DNA of 64,000 bases from an uncultured Eubacteriales bacterium (lineage in GTDB: Bacteria; Bacillota; Clostridia; Christensenellales; Borkfalkiaceae): positions 1-64,000 of the forward strand of contig UQHL01000002.1 of NCBI GenBank assembly GCA_900540805.1. The letters are read 5' to 3'. The first letter of the stretch is position 1. Each line of letters opens with the position of its first letter. Of this stretch, positions 15,394 through 22,128 are shown in pieces. A program made the position numbers and the translations under genes. Under the pieces are notes generated by a model, which searched no databases, was not told where the DNA came from, and saw only the letters and a program-made list of their open reading frames with translations.

Positions 15394-16343
15394 GGCCTTG
15401 CTCCTCCCTCAAACGGGTTCTCCTCTTCGATTTCCATCAGAGTCGGCTGTATCTGCATTCGATAGTTTTTCGCCTCTTTCCCAACTGTTAGCACAAAATT
15501 CTTTGTCGAGCCGCATGCCTGATATATCCGACTCCCGATTTCTTCCGTGATTTCGGTCAAATCGCGTAACGTGTAATTCGAAGTGAATATCGTCATCAGC
15601 CTCATATTCGATCTTGCGTCGATGATTTCTTTCGCCAAGCGAAAATCTTCGTCCGACGGCATTGCTCCGTTCGGCTGCCATAAAAAATCGTCTATCAGCA
15701 GCACCGTCGCGGTTTTCAACGCCTTCAGTTTCGAATCGTAATACCCGTATTCCGTCATGCGCATTTTCAGATCCCGAGACTCTTTACGCCAGGAGACATA
15801 TTTCCCTGCAAAGCCCCGCTGCATAAGAGAGTACAGCGCCGCTATCGCTAAATGCGTTTTTCCTGTACTCGTCTTTCCGCCTATGTAGAGAAACGGGTAT
15901 TCCGTCTGCCGCGTCCACGCTTTTGTTCGCCTGAGCATATCTTTCTGCCATTCGCTGTTGATTTTGAAATTCTCAAACGTCCGCGTCGTAAGCAAATTTT
16001 CAAATTCCCGCTGCTCTTCCGAGACTTCTCCGTGGCTTCTCCGAGTCATGCAACTGCAAGCACGGTGGATCGTATAAATCCCTTCACGCACCACCGTATA
16101 GCCCTTATTTCGGCACAGGCGGCATTTGTACCCCTCCAAGCGGCCGAAAGAAAGATTTTCCTCCAAAGCTTTGTACTGCTCGAACTCCTCCGCAGTCAGC
16201 TCGAATAACGGTTTGCCCATTTTCCGCTCCGCTTCTTCCTGATAACGGGCGATATATTCCTGCCTTTGCGGCTCCGTCCCCGCTCCTCTCAATAACAGCG
16301 AGAACAGCTCCCGCGCCCTCGTTTCACGTACCGTCAGCTGCAT
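15390..16343 (-). CDS. DnaC/DnaI-like helicase loader ATPase
   Basis: A 317-residue AAA+ protein. The N-terminal part contains a zinc-binding cluster (CRLCRNKG about residue 76, then CSC), as in DnaI/DnaC loaders. The ATPase core has Walker A GGKTSTGKTHLA (about 155-166), Walker B TVLLIDDFLW (about 208-217) and a sensor TIFTSNYTLRDL (about 250). It loads the host replicative helicase onto phage DNA. It follows the DUF6291-type initiator gene, matching the usual initiator-loader pair. A GGAGG site precedes the ATG. Confidence 0.9.
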   Translation of the reverse strand: MQLTVRETRARELFSLLLRGAGTEPQRQEYIARYQEEAERKMGKPLFELTAEEFEQYKALEENLSFGRLEGYKCRLCRNKGYTVVREGIYTIHRACSCMTRRSHGEVSEEQREFENLLTTRTFENFKINSEWQKDMLRRTKAWTRQTEYPFLYIGGKTSTGKTHLAIAALYSLMQRGFAGKYVSWRKESRDLKMRMTEYGYYDSKLKALKTATVLLIDDFLWQPNGAMPSDEDFRLAKEIIDARSNMRLMTIFTSNYTLRDLTEITEEIGSRIYQACGSTKNFVLTVGKEAKNYRMQIQPTLMEIEEENPFEGGARP

Positions 16344-16354
16344 AGCTTTACCTC

Positions 16355-17095
16355 CTATTCCTCAAACGCCGCGTCCAGCTCTTCTTTCGTGCTTTTCGCC
16401 CGCTTATCCTCAACGACCGTTCCTTTTCCGCGGAACGCGCTTTTTGCATAGTCTCGGTATTGACCCTGCGCGATTTTACGATAGTTCTTGCATATCCACG
16501 CAAACGACCTCGTGCCACGTAGGTACGCGCTTTTCGAGATTTCCGCACTCAATACCTCAAAATCGATCTCACTCGCCAAACATGCGGGATAGTTGTCAAC
16601 CTCTATCTCGGGGTGTTCCTTAAAAAACTTTTCCTGAACGAACGATCTCTCCGTGTTCTCCGACGCGCTCAAATGGTTTTCTCCTCCCCCTGCACCCTCT
16701 TCTCTTTCTTGTTCGTTCTTCTTATTCTTGTTCTTGTTCTTATATTCTCTTTCTTGTTCGTTCTTATCGTTCTCAAAGAAAGGCGAGAAATCGTCTTTTG
16801 TTTCCCTTTTGTTTTCCGTTTGTTGTTCGTTTGATTCCGATTTCACGTCGGTTTCTTCCGCGTTTGCTTTCTTGCTTCCGCTATCCGAACGTGAACGAGA
16901 AACGTCCAGCGAAGGGCGAATCAGATTGAAAAATCCACGACACACGCCTTTTAATTCCAACAATTTTCCCGTGAACACATACGTAATTATGGCGTTATAT
17001 ATCAACCCGCGCTGTTCGTCCGTTAAACCGTTTTCGGGATCGGATATACTCTCATAGTAATTTTCAAAAAATGTAAACCCTTTGGCTTTCGACAT
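16355..17095 (-). CDS. Phage replication initiator-like protein (DUF6291-type N-terminus)
   Basis: A 246-residue protein. Residues 1-65 (FTFFENYYESISDPENGLTD, then LIYNAIITYVFTG) match the DUF6291 domain found at the start of phage replication proteins. Residues 70-150 are a low-complexity charged linker rich in K, E, N and Q, including two KNKNKNKK-type stretches. The C-terminal part has a YLRGTRSFAWICKNYRKI helix that resembles DnaD-like/phage O C-termini. The position directly before the helicase loader supports a role in origin binding or loader recruitment. The origin itself is not identified. Confidence 0.75.
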   Translation of the reverse strand: MSKAKGFTFFENYYESISDPENGLTDEQRGLIYNAIITYVFTGKLLELKGVCRGFFNLIRPSLDVSRSRSDSGSKKANAEETDVKSESNEQQTENKRETKDDFSPFFENDKNEQEREYKNKNKNKKNEQEREEGAGGGENHLSASENTERSFVQEKFFKEHPEIEVDNYPACLASEIDFEVLSAEISKSAYLRGTRSFAWICKNYRKIAQGQYRDYAKSAFRGKGTVVEDKRAKSTKEELDAAFEE

Positions 17096-17098
17096 ATC

Positions 17099-17761
17099 CT
17101 ACCTCTTTAACCCGTAAATTTTGCAGATCGTATTATCTGCAGTCACCCCGCCTTCGAGGTGATATCTCTCCATGAACGCTGCCTTGCCTATCGTGTGTAT
17201 CTCCGTATGGTGCTCCCGACAAAGGCTCATTACCTCTCTCCCCTCGTTATGCGCTTCCGTCCTGTCGTTCCCCATTCCGATCGCGTCTATATGGTGCAAG
17301 TCTGCCCTCCTGCCGCAAATACAGCATTTTTTATGGATAAGGCACATGTACGTATAGTTTGCGATATCGTCCACATAGTCCAACAGTGGAAATTTCAGCG
17401 GGATATCGTTGTCTAAAATAAATTCTATTAGGAATTTCTGATACGCTCGAATAACTGTCATTGATGCAGTTGAGAGCGAGAACAGCTTCTCCGTCAACTC
17501 GGGAAATTCTTCCGCGCGTTCTTTCGTAAACTCAAATTTCCGATCAAGGTGCATCATCTCTCGCGTATATCCCGCCCAATCCGCAATCGCATTTGTCAGC
17601 GCATAGCACATTCGCCTTTGCTTATCAGACAGCGGGCGGCTGTCGATAAAATCTACATAACATTCTTTCACCTTTCGGTGCGTCAATATGTACGGGTCTA
17701 TCGGTGCTTGAATTATCGCGCTTCCGTCTGCGTTTATATCGATTATCTTTCCTTTTATCAT
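17099..17761 (-). CDS. Putative HNHc nuclease with NinB-like N-terminus
   Basis: A 220-residue protein. The N-terminal half (RPLSDKQRRMCYALTNAIADW) resembles NinB/recombination-mediator modules, and the C-terminal third is an HNH fold with CCICG, DLHHIDAIG (catalytic HH) and LCREHHTEIH. This architecture is the phage putative HNHc nuclease family. It lies directly after the ERF annealase, so it likely works in phage recombination, processing branched DNA. The start has a GGAGCGG site. Confidence 0.85.
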   Translation of the reverse strand: MIKGKIIDINADGSAIIQAPIDPYILTHRKVKECYVDFIDSRPLSDKQRRMCYALTNAIADWAGYTREMMHLDRKFEFTKERAEEFPELTEKLFSLSTASMTVIRAYQKFLIEFILDNDIPLKFPLLDYVDDIANYTYMCLIHKKCCICGRRADLHHIDAIGMGNDRTEAHNEGREVMSLCREHHTEIHTIGKAAFMERYHLEGGVTADNTICKIYGLKR

Positions 17762-17770
17762 TTCCGCTCC

Positions 17771-18454
17771 TTAAAACGGTAAATCGTCATCTGGTTCGTT
17801 ACGATATTTTTCCATTTCCTCGGTATTCTTTTTCTTCATCTTTTCGAGGGTTTCGCGCACTTTTTCCGTCGTTTCCGCGTCCCAATCCTTAAACGCGACG
17901 CCAAGTTTCTTTTCCAACGCCGCAAGCGTTGCTTCTGCGTTCTTTACCCCGTAAACCTGCACCAGCTCGCTTTTCGTCAACCGTTTGAACTCATCTGCTT
18001 TCCTTACAGGTTCCGCCGTCTGGTTCGGCTTCTGCGCCGCGTTCGCCGCTTCCTTGCCGCCTGTATTCGTTGTATCGCTATCTTTCGTGTCGTCTATCGC
18101 AAACAGCCCGTTTAAGGCGTATTTCCGCGCATATGAAGAACTTGCTCCCGTTACCTGACTTCCGTCCATTCCTTTCTTTTCCGCTTCTTCTCGCGCATAA
18201 GCCGTGTTTTCTACTTTGTCCGCGGGACTTTCTACGTCTATCAGCCGCGCCGTTGCTTTTATGTAATACCTTTCTCCGATCAAAGTCACTTCGTCTCCGA
18301 TCGTGCATACTGCTTTATATTTCCCGCACAACGGCTTTACCGCTTCCAGAATATCCTCGCAATTCCGATAGTTATATTTCCCGAATAAGTTATATTGACT
18401 TTTCGGCGCCTTCAGTTCTGACTGTATCGCCGACAGCTTTTCATAGATCGTCAT
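17771..18454 (-). CDS. erf: ERF-family single-strand annealing protein
   Basis: A 227-residue protein of the ERF superfamily. The N-terminal domain has YEKLSAIQSELKAPKSQYN, then YNYRNCEDILEAVKP, and the diagnostic GASSSYARKYALNGLFAIDD (about residues 104-123). A flexible linker leads to a helical C-terminus ending in DDDLPF, a typical acidic tip of SSB-like or annealase proteins that recruits partners. ERF anneals complementary single strands for phage recombination and circularisation. It overlaps the Gp157 gene stop (ATGA). Confidence 0.92.
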   Translation of the reverse strand: MTIYEKLSAIQSELKAPKSQYNLFGKYNYRNCEDILEAVKPLCGKYKAVCTIGDEVTLIGERYYIKATARLIDVESPADKVENTAYAREEAEKKGMDGSQVTGASSSYARKYALNGLFAIDDTKDSDTTNTGGKEAANAAQKPNQTAEPVRKADEFKRLTKSELVQVYGVKNAEATLAALEKKLGVAFKDWDAETTEKVRETLEKMKKKNTEEMEKYRNEPDDDLPF

Positions 18455-18936
18455 ATCTCCGCCCTCCTGACGCTGTTTATCTGCGGGTTATATCTTTCCT
18501 CAACCCTCGTTCCACTCACGCTCTTACCCGCTTTTAAGGCGTCCTTTACGGCCGTTAAATCTATCCCCTCCGTTACCTTTTCCGTCCAATACTCTTTGGG
18601 GACTTTTGCTTCGTCCTCCACAATTACCGCTTCACTCTTTCGGAACGTCACTTTCGCCCGTACAGTCTCGAACTTCTGTCCTTGCAACGCATACGAGAGA
18701 TATCCTTTCAAGCTCTCCAGCTTCTTCTCCGCCGCTTTCCGACGCGCTTTGAAGATTTCTTCCTGCTCTTTCAAGCCCGCGATATCGTGCTCCGTATTCT
18801 CAATAGCAAATACAATATTCTCGATTTTCTTGTCCCGCTCGATCTGCAACCCGTCCAGCTTCTCATAGTCAAGGACTTCGCCCGTCTCTCCGTCGATACA
18901 CGCCTCTATCTCCGCGTCGATTTCGTATAACGTCAT
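18451..18936 (-). CDS. Siphovirus Gp157 family protein
   Basis: A 161-residue, mostly coiled-coil protein of the Gp157 family: N-terminal TLYEIDAEIEACIDGETGEV, a long coiled coil with KEQEEIFKARRKAAEKKLESL (residues about 55-77), then VTFRKSEAVIVEDE and a VPKEYW motif. Gp157 proteins precede annealase genes in many siphoviruses and were first linked to phage resistance in Streptococcus. The exact function is unknown; position suggests a recombination accessory role. Confidence 0.9.
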   Translation of the reverse strand: MTLYEIDAEIEACIDGETGEVLDYEKLDGLQIERDKKIENIVFAIENTEHDIAGLKEQEEIFKARRKAAEKKLESLKGYLSYALQGQKFETVRAKVTFRKSEAVIVEDEAKVPKEYWTEKVTEGIDLTAVKDALKAGKSVSGTRVEERYNPQINSVRRAEI

Positions 18937-19106
18937 ATCCCTTCCCTCCGACAGATTTCTTCAAGTGCGGATTTCTCCGCGCTCTCCAACCGCTTCAATC
19001 GAATATATTCCCATAAAGTTAATCCACGGTGTCTGCGTAAATCTTCCGTAACTTCTTTAATGTCTCCCGTCAGCTTTACACCCGTTTCCTTTGTTTCTTC
19101 CCTCAT
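18933..19106 (-). CDS. Small charged phage protein, unknown
   Basis: A 57-residue charged helical protein. The ATG at 19106 overlaps the previous stop as ATGA and is preceded at 13 bases by GGGAGG. The longer frame upstream is a shadow of the preceding gene. Its stop overlaps the Gp157 start. No motif recognised. Confidence 0.55.
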   Translation of the reverse strand: MREETKETGVKLTGDIKEVTEDLRRHRGLTLWEYIRLKRLESAEKSALEEICRREGI

Positions 19107-19384
19107 ACCGCTTTCCGCGCCTCCCGTGCCGCTTTCGTCAACGCTTTCGCCGCTTCTCGGCCGTATGCTGCGTAACTGTCTATACAATCCTCGCAAAGGA
19201 TATACGGCACATCTGCGTACATTTTCGGGAACACGTAACAGTTATCCTCGGCATAAATCGCCCTGTTACATTCCGAGCAGTGGCAGGTGGGAACTTCTCT
19301 TTCCCACGTTTCGCCCGTCTCCTCGTCCTCTACCTTCTCCCAAAACTTAATCATTCCGTTTTCCAAATTATCGCTATGTAACAT
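19103..19384 (-). CDS. Phage zinc-ribbon protein, unknown
   Basis: A 93-residue protein with two cysteine pairs, CHCSEC (residues about 34-39) and CEDC (about 64-67), which form a likely zinc ribbon, followed by an alanine-rich basic helix (AAYGREAAKALTKAAREARK). The start has a GGGAGG site 10 bases upstream. The basic helix next to a zinc ribbon suggests nucleic-acid binding; function unknown. Confidence 0.65.
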   Translation of the reverse strand: MLHSDNLENGMIKFWEKVEDEETGETWEREVPTCHCSECNRAIYAEDNCYVFPKMYADVPYILCEDCIDSYAAYGREAAKALTKAAREARKAV

Positions 19385-19385
19385 T

Positions 19386-19598
19386 TCAAATTACCTCCCT
19401 TGCGATTTTCGCTATCTCCTGCGCTATAATATACTGCGACGCTCTTTTTGCCCGCTCTTTTACGTTCTGCGGGACTTTCTTCGCTCGCTCGTCTATTTCC
19501 TCGAAATACTCTGCTACCGCTTCCACAGTCGCAGGGAAGCTCTCATAATTGACGGGCGTTCTATTTAATGTCGGATAGGCTTTATTTTCTATCTCCAT
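19386..19598 (-). CDS. Small phage protein, unknown
   Basis: A 70-residue helical protein. ATG 19598 is preceded by GGCGGGG; a GTG two codons earlier is the alternative. Its first codons overlap the last 17 bases of the membrane-protein gene upstream. No motif is recognised. Confidence 0.55.
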   Translation of the reverse strand: MEIENKAYPTLNRTPVNYESFPATVEAVAEYFEEIDERAKKVPQNVKERAKRASQYIIAQEIAKIAREVI

Positions 19599-19830
19599 TA
19601 CCACCCCGCCCTTTTCCTATGTCTTTGGGGTTGTCGTTTTCTTCGAGTGTGTTCCCAACCAAGGAGAGACTGTCATCCTTAATTTTCAAAGAGCATCTAC
19701 GTATGGGCGAAAATTCTCTAAACGCCTTGTCAATACAACGATTGCGTATAAATGCGTTGACGAAGAATAATATCCAAATTAAAGCCGTAAATCCGTTTAT
19801 CGCAAATATTGCATAATAGATTGGTTTCAT
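19582..19830 (-). CDS. Small single-pass membrane protein of the prophage
   Basis: An 82-residue protein with one clear transmembrane helix near the N-terminus (residues about 4-27, YYAIFAINGFTALIWILFFV) followed by a basic stretch and a polar, Gly/Asn/Asp-rich tail. The positive residues after the helix suggest the C-terminus is cytoplasmic. Small early membrane proteins of prophages sometimes act in superinfection exclusion; nothing here proves that. Confidence 0.6.
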   Translation of the reverse strand: MKPIYYAIFAINGFTALIWILFFVNAFIRNRCIDKAFREFSPIRRCSLKIKDDSLSLVGNTLEENDNPKDIGKGRGGNGDRK

Positions 19831-19863
19831 TCTCTCCTCCCTGCAGGCTTCCGCCTGCTTTTT

Positions 19864-20334
19864 TCAGTTATACCTTACCGCTTCATCTCTGGTAATAAAG
19901 AAGTGGATTCCCGTCGAACATTCGTTCCAGCGGTTCTCGTCGAAGTTATCTACCGATACCGTTTTCCCCACTTCGTAAACGAAGCTCGCGTCTCTGTCCG
20001 AATCCACCTTTTCAAGACCGCTCTCGCTCCCGTCCGTATTCGTTATAGAGATGACTTTCGCTTTCGAGCAACGGCATTTGCGACTTGTCGCGCTTGACCG
20101 TTTCGCTGTTTTCGGTATCTGCAATTTTACAATTTTCCCGCCCGCTTTCTTATAGCCGACAAACGAGCCCTCTTCGGGACAGCACAGCGCAAAAAAAGCC
20201 GTATGTTCATTGTATATTGCCTCGCTAAGATTTGCCCCGCTAAGGTTTGCGCAGCTAAGGTCTGCGCATTCACCGCCCTCCTCGTCAGTCAGCCACTTTC
20301 TGTGCTTTTCGAGGACTTCTTTTATTTCTGTCAT
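19864..20334 (-). CDS. Pentapeptide-repeat protein with DUF5758 domain
   Basis: A 156-residue protein. Residues 22-38 hold three pentapeptide repeats of the A-[DN]-L-S-x type (ADLSCANLSGANLSEA). The rest matches the DUF5758 domain common in phages, with GYKKAGGKIVKLQIP, AKRSSATSRKCRCSKAKVISI, and the closing NECSTGIHFFITRDEAVRY. This arrangement is frequent in Firmicutes and Bacteroides phage early regions. Function unknown; the short repeat stretch is too small for a full DNA-mimic helix. Confidence 0.85.
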   Translation of the reverse strand: MTEIKEVLEKHRKWLTDEEGGECADLSCANLSGANLSEAIYNEHTAFFALCCPEEGSFVGYKKAGGKIVKLQIPKTAKRSSATSRKCRCSKAKVISITNTDGSESGLEKVDSDRDASFVYEVGKTVSVDNFDENRWNECSTGIHFFITRDEAVRYN

Positions 20335-20359
20335 CTCTTTCTCCTTTCGCCTATCGGCT

Positions 20360-20569
20360 TTATTCTTCGCTCTTAAAGCATGCGATTACTTCTTTTTCCG
20401 TTATACTTAACGCCTCTGCTATTTTCGGAATATACACGTAAGATGGATTACTTTTTCCCGTCATCCAGCGATTTACGCTTTGAAAACTTATTCCTACTCT
20501 TTTTGCAAGTTCTGTTTGTGTAATCCCTTTGTCGATCAGCAACTTTAATAGCGCTTTCCTTTTTTTCAT
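20360..20569 (-). CDS. XRE-family helix-turn-helix regulator
   Basis: A 69-residue protein consisting of one helix-turn-helix domain (ITQTELAKRVGISFQSVNRWMTGKSNPS) and a short C-terminal helix. The ATG at 20569 sits after a GGAGG site; an ATG four codons earlier lacks one. It starts the run of early genes going left and lies just left of the plus-strand structured RNA. Probably an early-gene regulator. Confidence 0.8.
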   Translation of the reverse strand: MKKRKALLKLLIDKGITQTELAKRVGISFQSVNRWMTGKSNPSYVYIPKIAEALSITEKEVIACFKSEE

Positions 20570-20611
20570 TTTTGCCTCCATTGTTTAATAATATAAATTG
20601 ATGTTTATAAA

Positions 20612-20928
20612 TAGGTAGCCTTAACAGGCAAATCCATTTGGGAGGACACCACATTGACCAAACTTTTGAATTTGCCCGTTGCTACCGTAAGCGTATCAGC
20701 TAAAGGGCTGTTACATTAAAAGCAGTTCACACCTGCTTAAAGTGATACGGCTTAAAGAAAGAGGAATCCTAAAATACTCTGTTTCCCTCGCCAATGCAGC
20801 GTCAGCATAAATGAAAGTCCTTTTTCATTTCGCAAGGGGAAGCGTTACCCTGAGGGGAACTGCAAAGCGTAGCTAAAAAACCTGTGAGAAAGAAGTCGTG
20901 AATTTAGGGCGCGGCTTCTTTTTTCTTT
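20612..20928 (+). ncRNA. Structured RNA candidate with intrinsic terminator
   Basis: A ~320-base stretch with no credible gene, opposite in direction to both flanking genes. It holds a nest of long, consistent helices: GGTAGC 20614-20619 with 20681-20686, extended by AAC 20623-20625/20678-20680 and GGCAAAT 20627-20633/20670-20676; CGTATCA 20692-20698/20743-20749 enclosing AAGCAG 20720-20725/20733-20738; GAGG 20761-20764/20786-20789; TGCAG 20795-20799/20860-20864 enclosing an 8-bp hairpin 20809-20816/20823-20830 and a GTTaCCC/GGGgAAC hairpin 20844-20860; and a terminator. The start is approximate, placed after a TATAAA at 20606. No known family is recognised. Confidence 0.65.
20891..20928 (+). 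terminator. Rho-independent terminator of the structured RNA
   Basis: An 8-bp stem with one G-U pair (20891-20898 with 20912-20919), followed by a long T-rich tail on the plus strand (CTTCTTTTTTCTTT). On the minus strand it would give an A-run instead, so transcription is from left to right. Confidence 0.8.
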
Positions 20929-20957
20929 ACAAATCTTTCTCCTTTCGCCCAAGGCCT

Positions 20958-21185
20958 TTATTCCTCTGCTTCCATCGGCTTTACATATCTGTCAGGCGGG
21001 ATTTGGAAATAGTCCAGATAATCCTGCACGTGAAGTTTTCCACGAATACCGAGCCGATCCGTTCTGCGCTTGATATTACGTATTGTCCTTGCGGCGTCGT
21101 CATAGCTCATGCCGAGAAGCTCTTGAATGTCTTCAATCGACAGATACTCCTTACTGAATATTTCTTCCCGCATTGCGTACGTCAT
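20958..21185 (-). CDS. Excisionase-like helix-turn-helix protein
   Basis: A 75-residue protein. Residues 14-45 (YLSIEDIQELLGMSYDDAARTIRNIKRR) form a MerR/excisionase-type winged helix, followed by a wing-like LGIRGKLHVQDYLDYF. The ATG overlaps the neighbourhood of the upstream ribbon-helix-helix gene's stop, with a GGAGGG site, so the two are one transcript from the promoter at 21371-21399. Likely either the phage excisionase or an early regulator; the separation from the integrase gene leaves this open. Confidence 0.65.
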   Translation of the reverse strand: MTYAMREEIFSKEYLSIEDIQELLGMSYDDAARTIRNIKRRTDRLGIRGKLHVQDYLDYFQIPPDRYVKPMEAEE

Positions 21186-21186
21186 G

Positions 21187-21342
21187 TCAGCCCTCCTCTT
21201 TCTTTTTCCATTCCCACAAAATTTGCAGGATTTGCGCGTTCAGGGATATTCCCTGTTTGTTTGCCGCTTGCTTTATTTTTTCCATGAGTTCTTGTGGCAA
21301 CCTAAAAGTAAACCTTACTCTTTCATCTTTTTTGTTTGTCAT
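21187..21342 (-). CDS. Arc-type ribbon-helix-helix regulator
   Basis: A 51-residue Arc/Mnt-like protein: a basic N-terminal strand (RVRFTFRLPQEL) followed by two helices (MEKIKQAANKQG, LNAQILQILWEWKKK). Such proteins dimerise and insert the beta-strand in the major groove. The ATG at 21342 is preceded by GGAGGTG; a TGACGTCA site lies between that and the start. It is transcribed divergently from a second ribbon-helix-helix gene across a 135-bp region with three TGACGTCA sites, so autoregulation and mutual control are likely. Confidence 0.85.
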   Translation of the reverse strand: MTNKKDERVRFTFRLPQELMEKIKQAANKQGISLNAQILQILWEWKKKEEG

Positions 21343-21370
21343 ATTTTTGACGTCACCTCCATTTGTCCCT

Positions 21371-21399
21371 ATTATATCACGTATTATTTTTGACGTCAA
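21371..21399 (-). promoter_or_regulatory. Promoter for the leftward ribbon-helix-helix gene
   Basis: TTGACG (21399-21394) and TATAAT (21376-21371), 17-base spacer, on the minus strand. The -35 box is inside a TGACGTCA site. Confidence 0.8.
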
Positions 21400-21420
21400 G
21401 TATTTTGAGGGACTTTTTCC

Positions 21421-21449
21421 TTGATTTTTCATATTTTTTATGTTATAAT
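21421..21449 (+). promoter_or_regulatory. Promoter for the rightward ribbon-helix-helix gene
   Basis: TTGATT (21421-21426) and TATAAT (21444-21449), 17-base spacer. A TGACGTCA site begins at the last base of the -10 box. Confidence 0.8.
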
Positions 21450-21477
21450 GACGTCAAATAATCGTCAGGAGGTTTTT

Positions 21478-21648
21478 ATGTCCGAAAAAGATACTTACAC
21501 CCGCGAAAGCGATAAGCGTTTTACCCTTCGTATTGAAAAGGAGCTTTTCGCAAAGATTGAAGAAGCCGCTAATAAAGACAAGCGTTCTATCGGGCGCGAA
21601 ATTGAGTTTATTCTTTCTCAATATTTTGAAGATCAAGATAATCGCTAA
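21478..21648 (+). CDS. Arc-type ribbon-helix-helix regulator, divergent partner
   Basis: A 56-residue protein with the same design as its divergent neighbour: strand KRFTLRIEKEL, then helices FAKIEEAANKDK and IGREIEFILSQYF. The ATG at 21478 has a strong AGGAGG site 5 bases upstream; in-frame codons further left lie before the start point of the promoter. Its last 41 bases overlap, in the opposite direction, the end of a third ribbon-helix-helix gene. The pair recalls the Arc/Mnt secondary immunity region of phage P22, by layout only. Confidence 0.8.
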   Translation: MSEKDTYTRESDKRFTLRIEKELFAKIEEAANKDKRSIGREIEFILSQYFEDQDNR

Positions 21649-21763
21649 AAATCTCTATTAAAAGTGTAGTAATCGGATAACCCCTTTTTTCAGCTCTCTT
21701 AATTAAAATTTCTTTCAATTCCGCAGGCAATCTTATGGTTGTCTGCTCTTTTTCTTTGGGCAT
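21608..21763 (-). CDS. Third small ribbon-helix-helix protein
   Basis: A 51-residue protein with a TTIRLPAELKEILIKRAEKRG strand-helix core, typical of the MetJ/Arc fold. The ATG at 21763 lies 3 bases after the stop of the Cro-like gene and has a GGAGGG site, so both share the promoter at 21999-22027. It runs convergently into the 3' end of the plus-strand ribbon-helix-helix gene, which would allow antisense interference between the two switches. Confidence 0.75.
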   Translation of the reverse strand: MPKEKEQTTIRLPAELKEILIKRAEKRGYPITTLLIEIFSDYLDLQNIEKE

Positions 21764-21765
21764 GA

Positions 21766-21969
21766 TCAGCCCTCCTCTTTCTTTTCCGTAAAGCAAGCTA
21801 CGACTTCAGCGATAGGCACTTGTAAGACTTTTGATATCTTATCTATTTGATTTGGATTAGGCGTACTTATTCGCTTATTCCATTTTGAAACAGCTTGTTG
21901 CGATACGTTTAGTTTTTCAGCGAGAGCCTGCTGTGTGATTTGATTTTTTTCAAGCAATTCCTGTAGCAT
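21766..21969 (-). CDS. Cro-like XRE regulator
   Basis: A 67-residue helix-turn-helix protein (ITQQALAEKLNVSQQAVSKWNKR). The ATG at 21969 follows an AGGAGG site at the right distance; the frame is open further up but without a start signal. It is divergent from the larger repressor gene at 22129 and is the first lytic-direction gene, so it takes the place of Cro. Its recognition helix (SQQAVSKW) is almost identical to that of the repressor (SQQAVGKW), in line with both binding the same sites. Confidence 0.85.
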   Translation of the reverse strand: MLQELLEKNQITQQALAEKLNVSQQAVSKWNKRISTPNPNQIDKISKVLQVPIAEVVACFTEKKEEG

Positions 21970-21970
21970 A

Positions 21971-22094
21971 ACAACCTCCTGTTGTGATTTACAAGAACAG
22001 TATAACACAACCTCGAGTTGTTGTCAAGAGTTTTTACACTTTTTTTTCGTAAATTTTTATATTTTTTCTCTTGTAAAAAACAACAATATGTTGT
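21971..22094. promoter_or_regulatory. Three ACAAC-N5-GTTGT operators of the lysogeny switch
   Basis: Copies at 21971-21985, 22007-22021 and 22080-22094. The first covers the ribosome binding site of the Cro-like gene, the second fills the spacer of its promoter, and the third fills the spacer of the repressor promoter. Only the central five bases vary. The sites fit the two similar XRE recognition helices encoded on either side. Confidence 0.75.
21999..22027 (-). promoter_or_regulatory. Promoter of the Cro-like gene (lytic promoter)
   Basis: TTGACA (22027-22022) and TATACT (22004-21999) with a 17-base spacer on the minus strand. An operator copy occupies 22007-22021 inside the spacer. Confidence 0.85.
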
Positions 22095-22099
22095 AAAAT
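22071..22099 (+). promoter_or_regulatory. Promoter of the repressor gene
   Basis: TTGTAA (22071-22076) and TAAAAT (22094-22099) with a 17-base spacer. An operator copy at 22080-22094 lies in the spacer, which suggests autoregulation. Confidence 0.7.
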
Positions 22100-22128
22100 A
22101 ATAGTAAGTAACAACTTGGAGGTTTTTT

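Larger units (their letters stand above)
21348..21456. promoter_or_regulatory. Three perfect TGACGTCA operator candidates
   Basis: The 8-bp palindrome TGACGTCA occurs at 21348-21355, 21391-21398 and 21449-21456, between two divergent ribbon-helix-helix genes. The middle copy overlaps the minus-strand -35 box, the right copy overlaps the end of the plus-strand -10 box and the likely start point, and the left copy lies between the ribosome binding site and start codon of the leftward gene. This layout suits a repressor that shuts both promoters. Confidence 0.7.

Noticed and set aside
20614..20920. Identity of the structured RNA as a group I/II intron, RNase P, tmRNA or 6S RNA
   Set aside because: None of the diagnostic core motifs (domain V, P7 core, tmRNA ends) is visible, and no intron-encoded protein is nearby.
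20898..21287. 129-codon open frame on the plus strand after the structured RNA
   Set aside because: Starts inside the terminator, is Phe/Leu/Arg-rich and runs antisense to two better supported small regulators.
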